Notes under the pieces: generated by a model | Databases searched by the model: none | What the model saw: the letters and a program-made list of their open reading frames with translations, nothing else | Told to the model about the DNA's origin: nothing | In this document: positions 15,960-25,192 of the stretch, piece after piece | How positions within the stretch are numbered: position 1 is the stretch's first letter | Layout: every line of letters begins with the position of its first letter | Translations under genes and position numbers: made by a program | Source of the DNA: Acidimicrobiia bacterium | Lineage (GTDB): Bacteria; Actinomycetota; Acidimicrobiia; Spongiisociales; Spongiisociaceae | Assembly (NCBI GenBank): GCA_022827785.1 | Contig: JAJEIM010000037.1 | Location: 40,476-104,475, forward strand | DNA: 64,000 nucleotides | Direction of reading: 5' to 3'

Positions 15960-17117
15960 TTGAAACTCCTCCACACGTCGGACTGGCACGTAGGGAAGAC
16001 GATCCGGGGAGCATCCCGGGCGGGTGAGCACACCGCCGTCCTGGCCGAGATCGCGCAGATCGCGGCCCGTGAGGAGGTCGATCTGGTCATCGTGGCCGGC
16101 GATCTGTTCGACTCGGCCGCGCCGTCCGCCGAGGCGGAGAACATCGTCTACCGGGCCCTTCTCGACCTGGCGGACACCGGGGCTCAGGTGGCCGTGATCG
16201 CCGGCAACCACGACAACCCCCGCCGGCTGCGGGCGGTCGCTCCCCTGCTGCGACTCGGGCAGGTGCACGTGGTTGCCGAGCCGGCCCGGCCCGACGATGG
16301 GGGTGTGCTCGAGTTGCGCACCCGTGGTGGTACGGATGTCCGGCTGGCGATGCTTCCGTTCGTGTCCAAGCGCGGCATCGTTCGAGCCAGGCACCTCATG
16401 TCCAGGCAGGCTTTCGAGAACGTCCAGGACTACGGGGAACGGCTGCGCACGCTGATCCGGCACCTGTGCGAGCCGTTCGGCACCGATACCGTGAACGTGC
16501 TGACCACCCACGCCTTCGTGCTCGGCGCCCAGGCCGGCGGGGGCGAGCGGCCGGCTCACCTGGTCGAGGAGTACGCCGTCACGGCACAGTCGTTCCCGGT
16601 GTCCATCGGCTACGGGGCGCTGGGCCACCTCCACCGCCCCCAACGTGTCCTGGCGCAGCTCCACTACAGCGGTTCTCCACTCCAACTGGACTTCGGCGAG
16701 GCCGAACAGGCCAAGCAGGTGAATGTCGTCACCCTGGAACCCGGGATACCCGCGGATGTCGAAACGGTGCGGCTGACCGCCGGACGCCCGCTGCGGACGC
16801 TGACCGGCACTCTCGAGGAGCTGAGCACGGTGAGCGTCGACGATGAGGCATGGCTGAGGGTGGTCGTCCAGGGCCCCGGCCGGGCCGGGCTGGCCCAGAG
16901 CGTGCGGGAACTCCTCGGACCCGGCGTGGTCGACGTCCGGGTCGAATCGCCGGGATCGGCCACCAGAAAGCGGAGACTCGATCACCGCAGCCGATCGCCG
17001 CGGGAGGTCTTCGACGAGTACCTCAAGCACGAGAGCATCGAGGACACGCGCGTCCTCGACCTGTTCGGCGAACTCCTCGATGAGCAGGGCGACACGTCGG
17101 AGGAGGTCGGATCATGA
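15960..17117 (+). CDS. sbcD: SbcD/Mre11-family exonuclease
   Basis: 385 residues from a TTG at 15960, eight bases after the herA stop. The phosphoesterase motifs are in order: TSDWHVGK (residues ~6-13), VAGDLFDS, AGNHDNP, TTHAF and GHLHRPQ, giving the two-metal site of Mre11. Such proteins cut DNA ends and hairpins as a complex with the SbcC/Rad50 ATPase. The C-terminus is a capping domain and a tail suited to binding SbcC. It overlaps sbcC by four bases (ATGA). Confidence 0.92.
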   Translation: MKLLHTSDWHVGKTIRGASRAGEHTAVLAEIAQIAAREEVDLVIVAGDLFDSAAPSAEAENIVYRALLDLADTGAQVAVIAGNHDNPRRLRAVAPLLRLGQVHVVAEPARPDDGGVLELRTRGGTDVRLAMLPFVSKRGIVRARHLMSRQAFENVQDYGERLRTLIRHLCEPFGTDTVNVLTTHAFVLGAQAGGGERPAHLVEEYAVTAQSFPVSIGYGALGHLHRPQRVLAQLHYSGSPLQLDFGEAEQAKQVNVVTLEPGIPADVETVRLTAGRPLRTLTGTLEELSTVSVDDEAWLRVVVQGPGRAGLAQSVRELLGPGVVDVRVESPGSATRKRRLDHRSRSPREVFDEYLKHESIEDTRVLDLFGELLDEQGDTSEEVGS

Positions 17118-19978
17118 GACCGTTGCGGATCTCGATGAAGGGATTCGGGGCGTTCCGCGAGTCTGCGGAAATCGATCTGGCCGACGACGACCTCGTTGCC
17201 CTCGTGGGGCCGACCGGCTCGGGCAAATCGACGATCATCGACGCCATCACCTTCGCCCTCTACGGCTCGGTCGCCCGCTACGAGAACAACCGGCTCGTGG
17301 CGCCGGTGATCAACCAGACCAGCAACGAGGCTCGGGTTGCGGTCGACTTCGAGCTCGGCGGGCAGGTCTTCACCGCCGCCCGCATCGTGCGCCGGACCAC
17401 GGGCGGCGGGGCGACCACGAGAGAAGCACGCCTGGAGCGCGCCGACCTCGTTCTCGCCGACGATGCCCCGTCCGTGTCGAAGGAAGTGGAGGCGCTGCTC
17501 GGGCTCGACGTGGCGCAGTTCAACCGGACGGTCGTGCTCCCGCAGGGCAAGTTCTCCACCTTCCTCCATGACAAGCCCGGCGACCGCCAGTCCACCCTCG
17601 TCCGGCTGCTCGGGATGGATCTGTACCGGCGGATCGGCCGGGCCGCCCGGCAGCGTGCTGCGCGGGCCCAGAACCAGATCGACGCCTTGCGGCCGGACCT
17701 GGAGAGGGAGGCGGGCCACCTGACCGATGAGCGACGGGACGCCCTGGAACGCCGTATCGAGGATCTGGACGCGGCTCTTTCCCGGTTCAGGGCCGACCGC
17801 GAGACGATCACCGCCCTGGATGCCGAACTACGGGATCTCGCCGGTGACATCGGAAAGTTCGACGACCAACTCGACCGGATGAACGGGGTCAGTGCGCCGC
17901 CCGGCCTCGCCGAATTGGCCGCTCGGATCACCGAGGCAACCGGGGCCCGGATCGAGGCGGAAGACCACCGCGCGGAAACGAGTACGAAGAGACGACTTGC
18001 CAGGGAGGCTCTTGAGAACGGCCCTGATATCGCCACCGTCCGCCTCGGATTGAAGGCCTGCAACGAGCTTGCCGAGCGGATACAGGAGCACGATGCCGTC
18101 GTCAGGCGGCTCGAAGAAGCGGCACAAGCGTACGAGTCGGCCAGGCGCGCCGCCGACCAGGTCCGCGAGCGACAGGCGGAACTGAACCGGCGCGTTGCCG
18201 AGGCGCGGAGAACCGAGACCGGCGCCCGCGCCGACCGCGACTCGGCCGCCACGGTGGCCCAGGTAACCGCTTGGTCGGCGGCACACGCCCGCTATGAAGC
18301 CGCCTCCGAGGAGGCCGGCGCCGCGGCAGAGGCCGCCCGGATAGCCGAGACAGGGATCCGACCGCTGCAGGAGGCGTTCCGGGCCGCCGAATCCGAGGTG
18401 GCGGAGCGTTCGGCACGGGTCACGGAACTCCGGCGCCGCGCCGGTGTCCTCGGTCATGTCGACCTGCTTGAAGTGGGATCGGACTGCCCGTTGTGCCTGC
18501 AGGAGGTCCACGAAGTCCCCACTCACGACCTCGACACCCACCTCCGGCGAGCCGCAGCCGACCATGAGACCGCTCTCGCCGTCCTCGCTGATGCCAGGTC
18601 GGCATACGAAGACGCCGAGAAAGCACGGATGAAGCGGCACGCCGAGCAGGAGTCGGCGCTGAAGACCATGGCCGGTTACGAATCCGACATCGCTTCGATC
18701 CCGCCATCCGACCAGCTCGAGGCGCTGGCGGCGAAGGCCGCGGAGTTGGCCGAGGCCGTCCGCGCCGCAGAGAACGCCACCCGGGAGGCCGAGGCCGCTG
18801 CTAGCCAGCACCTGGGATCCCGGTCCAACATCGAAGTGCTCGAAGCCGAGCAGGCCGCGGACAGGGGCGTGACCCAACTCACCGAGTCGGAGAGCATCCT
18901 CCGGGCACAGCTGACGTCTCTCAGGGCTACGGTCACCGACCTGCCGGGTGAAGACGAGCTGCAGGCTCAACTTGCCGAATGCGGCCGCCTGCAGACGGAA
19001 ATGGAGAGGGCGGACTCCGGTTTCGACGACGCCGAGGCACGCTACGAGCGGGCCGCCGCCGAACTGAAGGCAGTGAACGAACGGCACGCGCGAGCTACCA
19101 GGCACCTGCAAGCCGGGCGTGACCGGGTTGCCGCCTTCGGTCCGCCCACCATCGACCCGACCGACCTGGCGGCAGCCTGGGCGATCTTGACCGGCTGGAT
19201 CCAGTACCAGATCGAGGCAGCTACCACCAAGCGCCGCGCCGCCATCGACAAGCGGACCGCCAGAGTGAACCGCCGATCCGCGGTCGTCTCCGACCTCAGA
19301 GAACTATGCGTCGACATCATCGACGGCGTCGATTCGGACGCATCGGTGACCGAACTCGGCGAGCTTCTCACGACAGAACGAGCCGCCTCCGCCACAGGCC
19401 TCGAGCACTTCGACCAGCGCCGCACCGCACTCAAGATCCTGGGGGAACGCGTCAGCGCCCTGACCGAACACGCCCAGGTAGCCGACCATCTCGGGCGGCT
19501 CCTACGCACTGACGGCTTCGAGAGTTGGCTCATGGAAGCAGCGCTCGACCAGTTGGCCGAGCGGGCCACCAGACGGCTCTTCGAGCTGTCCGACGGCCAG
19601 TACTCTTTGGAAGTCGCCAATCGTGACTTCGTAGTCCGTGATCACACCAACGCCGACGAACTTCGCAGCGCCCGTACCCTCTCAGGCGGCGAGACGTTCC
19701 TGGCGTCTCTCTCGCTCGCCCTGGCCGTTGCCGACGCTACCGCTGAGCTGGCTTCCGAGGATGCGCCGAGAATGGAATCGGTCTTCCTCGACGAAGGATT
19801 CGGCACCCTCGATCCGCATACCCTCGATACCGTGGCGACGGCAGTCGAAGAACTCGGAGCCACCGGGCGCTTCGTGGGGGTCGTAACCCATATACGGGAA
19901 CTCGCCGACCGCATGCCGGTGCGGCTGGAAGTCACCAAGGCGGGGGGAGCCGCCACCGTCGAACGGACCGAGACCTGA
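17114..19978 (+). CDS. sbcC: SbcC/Rad50-family SMC-like ATPase
   Basis: 954 residues. N-terminal P-loop GPTGSGKST at 32-40, long coiled-coil arms rich in Ala, Glu and Arg (about 180-440 and 480-780), a zinc hook CPLC at 458-461, the ABC signature LSGGE at 856-860 and Walker B in MESVFLDEGFGTLD. It tethers and processes DNA ends with SbcD. The length is near that of SbcC and Rad50 (850-1050). The start overlaps the sbcD stop and its stop overlaps the next start (TGATG), so all four genes are tightly coupled. Confidence 0.93.
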   Translation: MRPLRISMKGFGAFRESAEIDLADDDLVALVGPTGSGKSTIIDAITFALYGSVARYENNRLVAPVINQTSNEARVAVDFELGGQVFTAARIVRRTTGGGATTREARLERADLVLADDAPSVSKEVEALLGLDVAQFNRTVVLPQGKFSTFLHDKPGDRQSTLVRLLGMDLYRRIGRAARQRAARAQNQIDALRPDLEREAGHLTDERRDALERRIEDLDAALSRFRADRETITALDAELRDLAGDIGKFDDQLDRMNGVSAPPGLAELAARITEATGARIEAEDHRAETSTKRRLAREALENGPDIATVRLGLKACNELAERIQEHDAVVRRLEEAAQAYESARRAADQVRERQAELNRRVAEARRTETGARADRDSAATVAQVTAWSAAHARYEAASEEAGAAAEAARIAETGIRPLQEAFRAAESEVAERSARVTELRRRAGVLGHVDLLEVGSDCPLCLQEVHEVPTHDLDTHLRRAAADHETALAVLADARSAYEDAEKARMKRHAEQESALKTMAGYESDIASIPPSDQLEALAAKAAELAEAVRAAENATREAEAAASQHLGSRSNIEVLEAEQAADRGVTQLTESESILRAQLTSLRATVTDLPGEDELQAQLAECGRLQTEMERADSGFDDAEARYERAAAELKAVNERHARATRHLQAGRDRVAAFGPPTIDPTDLAAAWAILTGWIQYQIEAATTKRRAAIDKRTARVNRRSAVVSDLRELCVDIIDGVDSDASVTELGELLTTERAASATGLEHFDQRRTALKILGERVSALTEHAQVADHLGRLLRTDGFESWLMEAALDQLAERATRRLFELSDGQYSLEVANRDFVVRDHTNADELRSARTLSGGETFLASLSLALAVADATAELASEDAPRMESVFLDEGFGTLDPHTLDTVATAVEELGATGRFVGVVTHIRELADRMPVRLEVTKAGGAATVERTET

Positions 19979-20976
19979 TGGACTTCAGCGTCGAGTCGTG
20001 GGCGCCCGAATACGGATCGTCCATCAACCTACCCTCCACAGAGGACACCGATGGCCAGGCCGATGCCACCGTCGAGCGGCCCCTCGATGCGTGGACCCCG
20101 ATCGACCCGGAACCTTCGAGTACGCCTGATGAGATCGCGTTCATCGACGGCATCCAGCGCATCGACGCCAGGATCTGGATCCACGAGTACGGCATCTCCA
20201 CGCCCGCCGTCTGCGTGTCACTGGCCGCCGGCGCAACGGTCTGCGCGCCCGGAAGCGCCACCACCCACGGCGTCCGGGTTGCCCGCTCCCTGGTCGCGCC
20301 CGCCTCGTCGGGCGCGGGCCCGATCGTCACCCGCCACACCAGCTACGAGTTCGTGCCCGCCCGGGACGCCACACCCGAAGCCACCTACCTCGCCATTCAC
20401 GGGCGCCGTACCGAACTCGAAATCGGTGTGGCTCGGTCCGTTAACAGCAGCCTCATCGTGTTCGACGGGCCGCTGCGCGGGCAGAACGACCGGCAGAGCG
20501 TCGGTTACATCAAGACCCATCACAAGATCTACCTCCCGAACGAAGTCCAGGCGATACTCGGCACCCTCGTTGATGGACAGCGAACCCCCCTCTTCTTCCT
20601 CAGCGGCGGTCCGGGTGGCGGCCGCTGGTCCTGGTACCTGCGCCTGCCCGGCCCGCGGGTTCACCCGATGTCCGGAATCGTCCGACTCGAGCTGCCGGGG
20701 ACCGGCACGGTGAGCGAGGCTACGGCCCGAGCCGAAATCGTCAGCGCATGCCTGCCGCGCTTCGCCAGCGAATCCCACAAGGAGGCCCGGGCGCCCCAGA
20801 ACCTGTACCCGATAAGCGGCATCGAGAGAGAGCTTCGTAGACGGCTCGGCGATGCCCCCCTGCTGGAACGCTCCCTACGCGTCGCGGCAAGAAGGAACAT
20901 CAAGGAGTGGCTGCTCGCGCCCGAGGCGCGCACCGAGACGCTGGTGCCCCCGAGAGAACAATTCCCCCGCCGCTAG
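19978..20976 (+). CDS. nurA: NurA-like DNA-end-resection nuclease
   Basis: 332 residues. Although weakly conserved, it shows the NurA order of motifs: IAFIDGIQRIDAR with D57 near the N-terminus, LIVFDGPLRGQ with D163, VGYIKTHHKIYLP with K179, and a C-terminal LYPISGIERELRRRL followed by RRNIKEWLL. NurA is an RNase-H-like 5'-3' nuclease threaded by HerA. The call rests on these motifs together with its place as the last gene of herA-sbcD-sbcC, the archaeal gene order. A profile search would settle it. Confidence 0.75.
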   Translation: MDFSVESWAPEYGSSINLPSTEDTDGQADATVERPLDAWTPIDPEPSSTPDEIAFIDGIQRIDARIWIHEYGISTPAVCVSLAAGATVCAPGSATTHGVRVARSLVAPASSGAGPIVTRHTSYEFVPARDATPEATYLAIHGRRTELEIGVARSVNSSLIVFDGPLRGQNDRQSVGYIKTHHKIYLPNEVQAILGTLVDGQRTPLFFLSGGPGGGRWSWYLRLPGPRVHPMSGIVRLELPGTGTVSEATARAEIVSACLPRFASESHKEARAPQNLYPISGIERELRRRLGDAPLLERSLRVAARRNIKEWLLAPEARTETLVPPREQFPRR

Positions 20977-21141
20977 CGCCTCGTCCGGAAAAGAACGCGA
21001 AAACCGCGGCCAGCGGGCTTCCCCCGCCGGGCCCTCCGTCGCCGCCACCACCTTGGTCGGGGCGCGTCCCGCCAGCCCCTGGCAGGGCGCTCCCGAACGA
21101 CATGATCCCTCACACGGCCCGGTCGACGTCTCAGCCGGACC

Positions 21142-21209
21142 GCTGGTAATTACGGTAATCCAACAACCCATAACGAGGGTGCGACAGGTTCAACCCTGTT
21201 GTTACCAGC
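21142..21209 (+). other. tRNA-like hairpin in the herA-nurA downstream region
   Basis: The ~290 bases at 20977-21263 hold no gene I can support. Within them, GCTGGTAA (21142-21149) and TTACCAGC (21202-21209) are perfect inverted 8-mers enclosing a T-arm-like ACAGG-TTCAAC-CCTGT and a segment CATAACGAGGGT reminiscent of an initiator or methionine tRNA anticodon arm. The T-loop is one base short and the D-arm is not recognisable, so this is either a tRNA relic or a structured terminator. It lies where the plus-strand operon meets the convergent dehydrogenase gene. Confidence 0.35.
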
Positions 21210-21263
21210 CAACGACTCGGGCCAAACATGCCTATCGCGTCGATCCGAGCGGTTGGCGGGTGA

Positions 21264-22589
21264 TCATCCGCGCTCGGCTACGAGGAGGAGGACGGAACCG
21301 GCGGCGGTGAGCACGTAGACCTCCCCGGCGTGGTCCGTGCCGAAGGCCACCACCTGGCCGGCGTTGCCCAGCTGATCGGTCCAGTCGAGCGGATCGTCGA
21401 ACGACTCCCCCACCGGGAAGCTGCGTAGGTAGCCCCCGCAGTAGTCGGAGAACAGGTAGTGCCCGGCCAACTCGGGAATCGCCGATCCCCTGTAGACGAC
21501 TCCACCGGTGATCGAACACGTTCCGGAGTCGGTATGGGGGACCTCAACCACCGGCAGGGTGAGGCCCGAGGCGTCGCAGCCCGAGGGGGGATCGAAGCAG
21601 TGGAGCCCTTCGGTGATCGGCCAGCCGTAATTCAGCCCGGCGGCTTCGACCGGCGCCAACGAGACCTCCTCGAAGAGGTTCTGGCCGACATCGGCGATGA
21701 TGATCGTTCCCGACGGCTCGTCGATGGTGAACCTCCAGGGATTGCGCAGGCCTATCGCCCACACCTCGGGGGCCGGGAACGGGTTGCCGGCAGCAGGGAT
21801 CGCCAGGCCCGGCTCGGACACGTCGAACCTCAGCAATGCACCCAGCGGCGAGCGGTCGTTCTGCCCGTGGCCGTAACGGTCGCCGGCGCCTCCGCCGTCT
21901 CCCAGACCCATGTAGAGGTAGCCGTCGGGGCCGAACATGATCATCCCGCCGTTGTGGTTGGCGGCCGGCTGGGGGGTCCGCCAAATCACCGTCCCGGACT
22001 CCGGATCCGCCCGCCCGCCCTGCTCCACGAACTCAGCGAGGACCGTATCCCCGTCACGAGCCGTGTAGTGGACGAAGAGACGCCGGGACTCCGGGTAGCC
22101 GGGAGCGAACGCCAGCCCCAGCAAGCCCTGCTCGCCGCGGTCGAGCACCCGATCGGTGATGTCCAGTAGCGGGACGGGATCGATCCCGGCCTCGTCCCAC
22201 AGCCAGATGGTCCCTTCCTTCGAGGCGATCGCCATCCGGTCGGAACCCGGATAGGGCTCGGCGTGGATCGGATACCCGACAGTCGCCACCTCCTCGTAGC
22301 GGAGGCGCTCCAGCGGGGCGAGCGCCGTCGTCGCAGTGGTCGTCGTCGGTTCCGGCGTGGTGTCCGCCGGCGCCTGGCCGGTGGTGGCGACCACCGTCGT
22401 GGACGGATCGGCCGGGGTCAGGCTGGTTGCCGCGAGAACGGTCGTGGTGGTGGCTTGGTCGGGACCGCTGGTGGTCGTGGAGGTGGGTGACGCTGTCGGG
22501 GGCGGCGTGGTGGGCGGAATGGGATCGGGTACCCCGCTGCAGGCGCCGGTCACCAGAACCAACCCGACCAGAAGAATCCTCCGAACCAC
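21264..22589 (-). CDS. Lipoprotein PQQ-type sugar dehydrogenase (GSDH/HHIP-like propeller)
   Basis: 441 residues. A lipobox (LVTGAC, cysteine ~18) is followed by a Pro/Thr-rich linker to about residue 90, then a glucose/sorbosone dehydrogenase propeller with GLLGLAFAPGYPESRR, GDGGGAGDRYG, GLRNPWRFTID and YRGSAIPELAGHY. It is probably a membrane-anchored extracellular aldose oxidase using PQQ, or a non-catalytic HHIP-like binder. It is a paralogue of the SLH-bearing protein at 4251-6029, with the surface anchor changed from SLH-like modules to lipid. Confidence 0.85.
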   Translation of the reverse strand: MVRRILLVGLVLVTGACSGVPDPIPPTTPPPTASPTSTTTSGPDQATTTTVLAATSLTPADPSTTVVATTGQAPADTTPEPTTTTATTALAPLERLRYEEVATVGYPIHAEPYPGSDRMAIASKEGTIWLWDEAGIDPVPLLDITDRVLDRGEQGLLGLAFAPGYPESRRLFVHYTARDGDTVLAEFVEQGGRADPESGTVIWRTPQPAANHNGGMIMFGPDGYLYMGLGDGGGAGDRYGHGQNDRSPLGALLRFDVSEPGLAIPAAGNPFPAPEVWAIGLRNPWRFTIDEPSGTIIIADVGQNLFEEVSLAPVEAAGLNYGWPITEGLHCFDPPSGCDASGLTLPVVEVPHTDSGTCSITGGVVYRGSAIPELAGHYLFSDYCGGYLRSFPVGESFDDPLDWTDQLGNAGQVVAFGTDHAGEVYVLTAAGSVLLLVAERG

Positions 22590-22667
22590 GACCGGACACG
22601 ATACCGCCGCAGGGCCGGCTACCGGCTACGACAATTAGAGTCGCGCCGGGGCAACAGGAGGAGGCGC

Positions 22668-23999
22668 GTGGCCGAACTGGTGCGAAACGACAGGAAGACC
22701 ATCTTCGGTTGGGCCATGTACGACTGGGCCAACTCCGCCTTCTCGGTCACTATGGGCGCCATCGTCGCGGCCTTCTTCAGCAGCGTCATCGTGGGCGACG
22801 AGGGATGGAACGGCTTGTCGGCCGAAACCATATGGGCATGGGTCATATCCGGCGGGTCCACCGTTCTCTTCCTGATGATGCCGATCCTCGGCGCGGTGGC
22901 CGATCACAACTCGTCCAAGCGGCGGTTTCTCCGTACCTCCGCGCTGGCAGGCGCCCTATTCGTGCTGTTGGCGCCGTTCGTGCCCGACGGGGCAGTCCCC
23001 TGGTTCATATTGGTGGTTCTCATCGCCCACATCGGGTTCGTGGCATCCAACGTCTTCTACGACGCCTTCCTGCCGGAGCTGACCACCGAGGACACGATCG
23101 ACCGGGTGTCCTCGAAGGGGTTTGCCTACGGGTACGTAGGGGGAGGTCTCTACCTGGTACTGGCATTGGGCCTGCTGCTGGCGAGCGGCGAAGGCGGGCT
23201 TACCGGACTGTCGAGTAGCGGGGCGGCCCGGCTCGCCATCTTCGGCTCGGGCGCATGGTGGGCGGGTTTCGCCCTATACGCGCTGCGCTTCCTGCCCGAA
23301 ACCGGCGAGGCCCTGCCCTTGCCGCCCCGATACCGGCATTTCCGACCGTGGCGCGCCTACACCGCCATCGGTTTCGGCAGGACACTGGCGACCATCAGGA
23401 AGCTCCGCGGGTATCCGCAGCTCCTGCTGTTCGTGGCCGCTTTCATCTTCTACAACGACGGCACCCAGACGGTTATCTACATCTCCGGCTCCTATGCCGC
23501 GGACACGCTGGACCTCGACATAACCGTCATCACGCTCGCCTTCCTGCTTGTGCAGTTCGTCGCCTTCGGAGGCGCGCTGTTCTTCGGATTCATGGCGGAG
23601 CGGATCGGACCGAAGCGGGCCATCCTGTGGTCCATCGTGGTCTGGGCGCTGGTCTCCGCCGGCGCCTACTACCTCCCCGCCGGGCAAGCTCTCCCGTTCT
23701 TCGTGGCGGCCGTGATCATCGGATGGGTGCTGGGCGGTATCCAGGCGCTGAGCCGCAGCCTGTACGCAACGATGATCCCCGGGGGGTCAGAGGCCGAGTT
23801 CTTCGGCTTCTACAGCGTGTTCTCCAAGTTCTCGGCCATCTGGGGGCCGTTGGTGTTCGGCATTGTCAGCAATGTCTACGGATCCGGTCGCCCAGCCATC
23901 CTCTCCATCGTGGTCTTCTTCGTCATCGGAGGCATACTCTTGGCGAGAGTAGACGTGGACGAGGCAAGAGCGGCCCGGAGCCGATGGGAGGCACATTGA
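22668..23999 (+). CDS. MFS transporter, UMF1/Atg22-like family
   Basis: 443 residues with about 12 membrane segments. The N-terminal signature FGWAMYDWANSAFSVTMGA is typical of the UMF1 (Atg22-like) branch, which includes yeast vacuolar amino-acid exporters; bacterial substrates are unknown. The GTG start at 22668 has AGGAGG just upstream. The downstream small membrane gene starts one base after the stop, so the two are cotranscribed. Confidence 0.87.
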   Translation: MAELVRNDRKTIFGWAMYDWANSAFSVTMGAIVAAFFSSVIVGDEGWNGLSAETIWAWVISGGSTVLFLMMPILGAVADHNSSKRRFLRTSALAGALFVLLAPFVPDGAVPWFILVVLIAHIGFVASNVFYDAFLPELTTEDTIDRVSSKGFAYGYVGGGLYLVLALGLLLASGEGGLTGLSSSGAARLAIFGSGAWWAGFALYALRFLPETGEALPLPPRYRHFRPWRAYTAIGFGRTLATIRKLRGYPQLLLFVAAFIFYNDGTQTVIYISGSYAADTLDLDITVITLAFLLVQFVAFGGALFFGFMAERIGPKRAILWSIVVWALVSAGAYYLPAGQALPFFVAAVIIGWVLGGIQALSRSLYATMIPGGSEAEFFGFYSVFSKFSAIWGPLVFGIVSNVYGSGRPAILSIVVFFVIGGILLARVDVDEARAARSRWEAH

Positions 24000-24000
24000 C

Positions 24001-24363
24001 ATGACCGAAGAGCCGACCAAGCGTCCGGCAACTGCCGAGAGCCCTCCACCGCCCGCTACCGAGAGCCCTCCACCGCCCACGGACGACAGCCCTGAGCGGC
24101 TGAGGCATCGGATCAGATGGGGGTTGGTAGCGCTGGCGGCGTTGGCCCTGGCAGTAGGGTTTCTCGCCTACCAGAACCTGGAGGAGGTGCCGGTCCGGGC
24201 GTTCTGGTGGGAGTTCAACACTCCCCTGCTGGTTGTCGTGGTCGCCACGGCGGCGCTCACCCTCGTCTTCCAGACACTGCTCAGGCTGGTTGTCCGTTGG
24301 AGGAGGCGCCGGCAGCGACGAGGTTTCGAGCGCGCCGTGCGCCGGACAGGGAGGAAAGGTTGA
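24001..24363 (+). CDS. LapA-domain small membrane protein
   Basis: 120 residues: a Pro/Thr/Glu-rich cytoplasmic N-terminus with two PPPPATESPPPP-like repeats, then two membrane segments (WGLVALAALALAVGFLAYQN and LLVVVVATAALTLVFQTLL) around a VPVRAFWWEFNTPL turn, and a basic tail. This is the DUF1049/LapA layout. In other bacteria LapA proteins act in envelope assembly; the role in actinobacteria is unclear. Confidence 0.65.
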   Translation: MTEEPTKRPATAESPPPPATESPPPPTDDSPERLRHRIRWGLVALAALALAVGFLAYQNLEEVPVRAFWWEFNTPLLVVVVATAALTLVFQTLLRLVVRWRRRRQRRGFERAVRRTGRKG

Positions 24364-24473
24364 AACCGCATCCCTGGCAGGGCACCATTCGAGATCCGCT
24401 GTGCCTTTGGCCGCGCAAACGGTGTCCGAACGTAAGAGGCCAACTACGATGCTGACCGCATCGGGAGGTTCAG

Positions 24474-25037
24474 ATGAAGATCACGCAAGAGTTCCAGGTG
24501 GCCGGTACGCCCGCCAACGTGTTCGCCTTCTTCCAGGACGTGGGATCGGTGGCCCAATGCATGCCGGGCGCCGAGCTCACTGACGACCACGGCGACGGCA
24601 GCTACACCGGCTCGGTCTCGGTCCGGCTCGGCCCCATGACGGCTCGGTTCGAGGGCCGCGCCACGATCACCGCCGACCCGGACGCCATGACCGGCAACAT
24701 CATCGGCAAGGGTGTGGATCGGCGCGGCGGCTCGCGAGGCAATGTTGCGGTCGACTACGCGCTGGCGGCCTCGGATGGGGGCACCATGGTGAAGGTCGAC
24801 GCCGACATCACCATTTCAGGTACGGCCGCTCAGTTCGGCCGTACCGGGCTCCTCAACCAGATCACGCAGCGCCTCATCCAGCAGTTCGTGGATTGCCTGG
24901 AGGCGAAGCTCGAGGCGGAGGATCCCGAGGACGCCGCCGCCATCGAGGCCGATGACGTGAAAGGCATCTCGCTGGTCGCCTCGACGGTCGGCTCCAGCGT
25001 CGCCAGGGGCGCCAAGAAACTGCTGGGACGGGACTGA
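24474..25037 (+). CDS. coxG: CoxG-like SRPBCC protein
   Basis: 187 residues. The opening MKITQEFQVAGTPANVFAFF and the later CMPGAELTDD and YTGSVSVRLGPMTARFEG are diagnostic of the CO-dehydrogenase-subunit-G family, a helix-grip fold whose members help attach or mature molybdenum hydroxylases at the membrane. The C-terminal ~25 residues form a short amphipathic tail. A three-subunit molybdenum hydroxylase is encoded 3 kb away on the other strand, separated by two aminotransferase genes, so a functional link is possible but not shown by operon structure. Confidence 0.8.
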   Translation: MKITQEFQVAGTPANVFAFFQDVGSVAQCMPGAELTDDHGDGSYTGSVSVRLGPMTARFEGRATITADPDAMTGNIIGKGVDRRGGSRGNVAVDYALAASDGGTMVKVDADITISGTAAQFGRTGLLNQITQRLIQQFVDCLEAKLEAEDPEDAAAIEADDVKGISLVASTVGSSVARGAKKLLGRD

Positions 25038-25044
25038 CCCTTGC

Positions 25045-25182
25045 TAGTGGCCAGTGGCCGGTTGCCAGTGGCCAGTTTGCGACCGAGAGAGAATCAAGTT
25101 CCTTGTGGCCCTTGGGGCTGTTGGGTTGTCCGTGTCGTCCCTGGGTTACAACATCTACTGACCACTGACCACTGACCACTGG
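25045..25182. repeat. Dispersed intergenic repeat, copy A
   Basis: Read on the minus strand this segment matches copy B at 56465-56574 for about 110 bases: shared blocks GGACAACCCAA, GGAA..GAT, GGTCGC and CTGGCCACTGGC..AC.GGCCAC. Its end towards serC contains three direct copies of CTGACCA. It fills the gap between the convergent coxG-like and serC genes. Confidence 0.6.
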
Positions 25183-25192
25183 CACTAATCAT

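Noticed and set aside
15273..17030. A 585-codon minus-strand frame opposite herA and sbcD
   Set aside because: The plus strand encodes all expected motifs for HerA and SbcD with tight operon junctions.
24474..25037. Calling this locus a CO-dehydrogenase cluster on account of the CoxG-like gene
   Set aside because: The nearby large subunit lacks the AYRGAGR-type loop and the genes are not in one operon.
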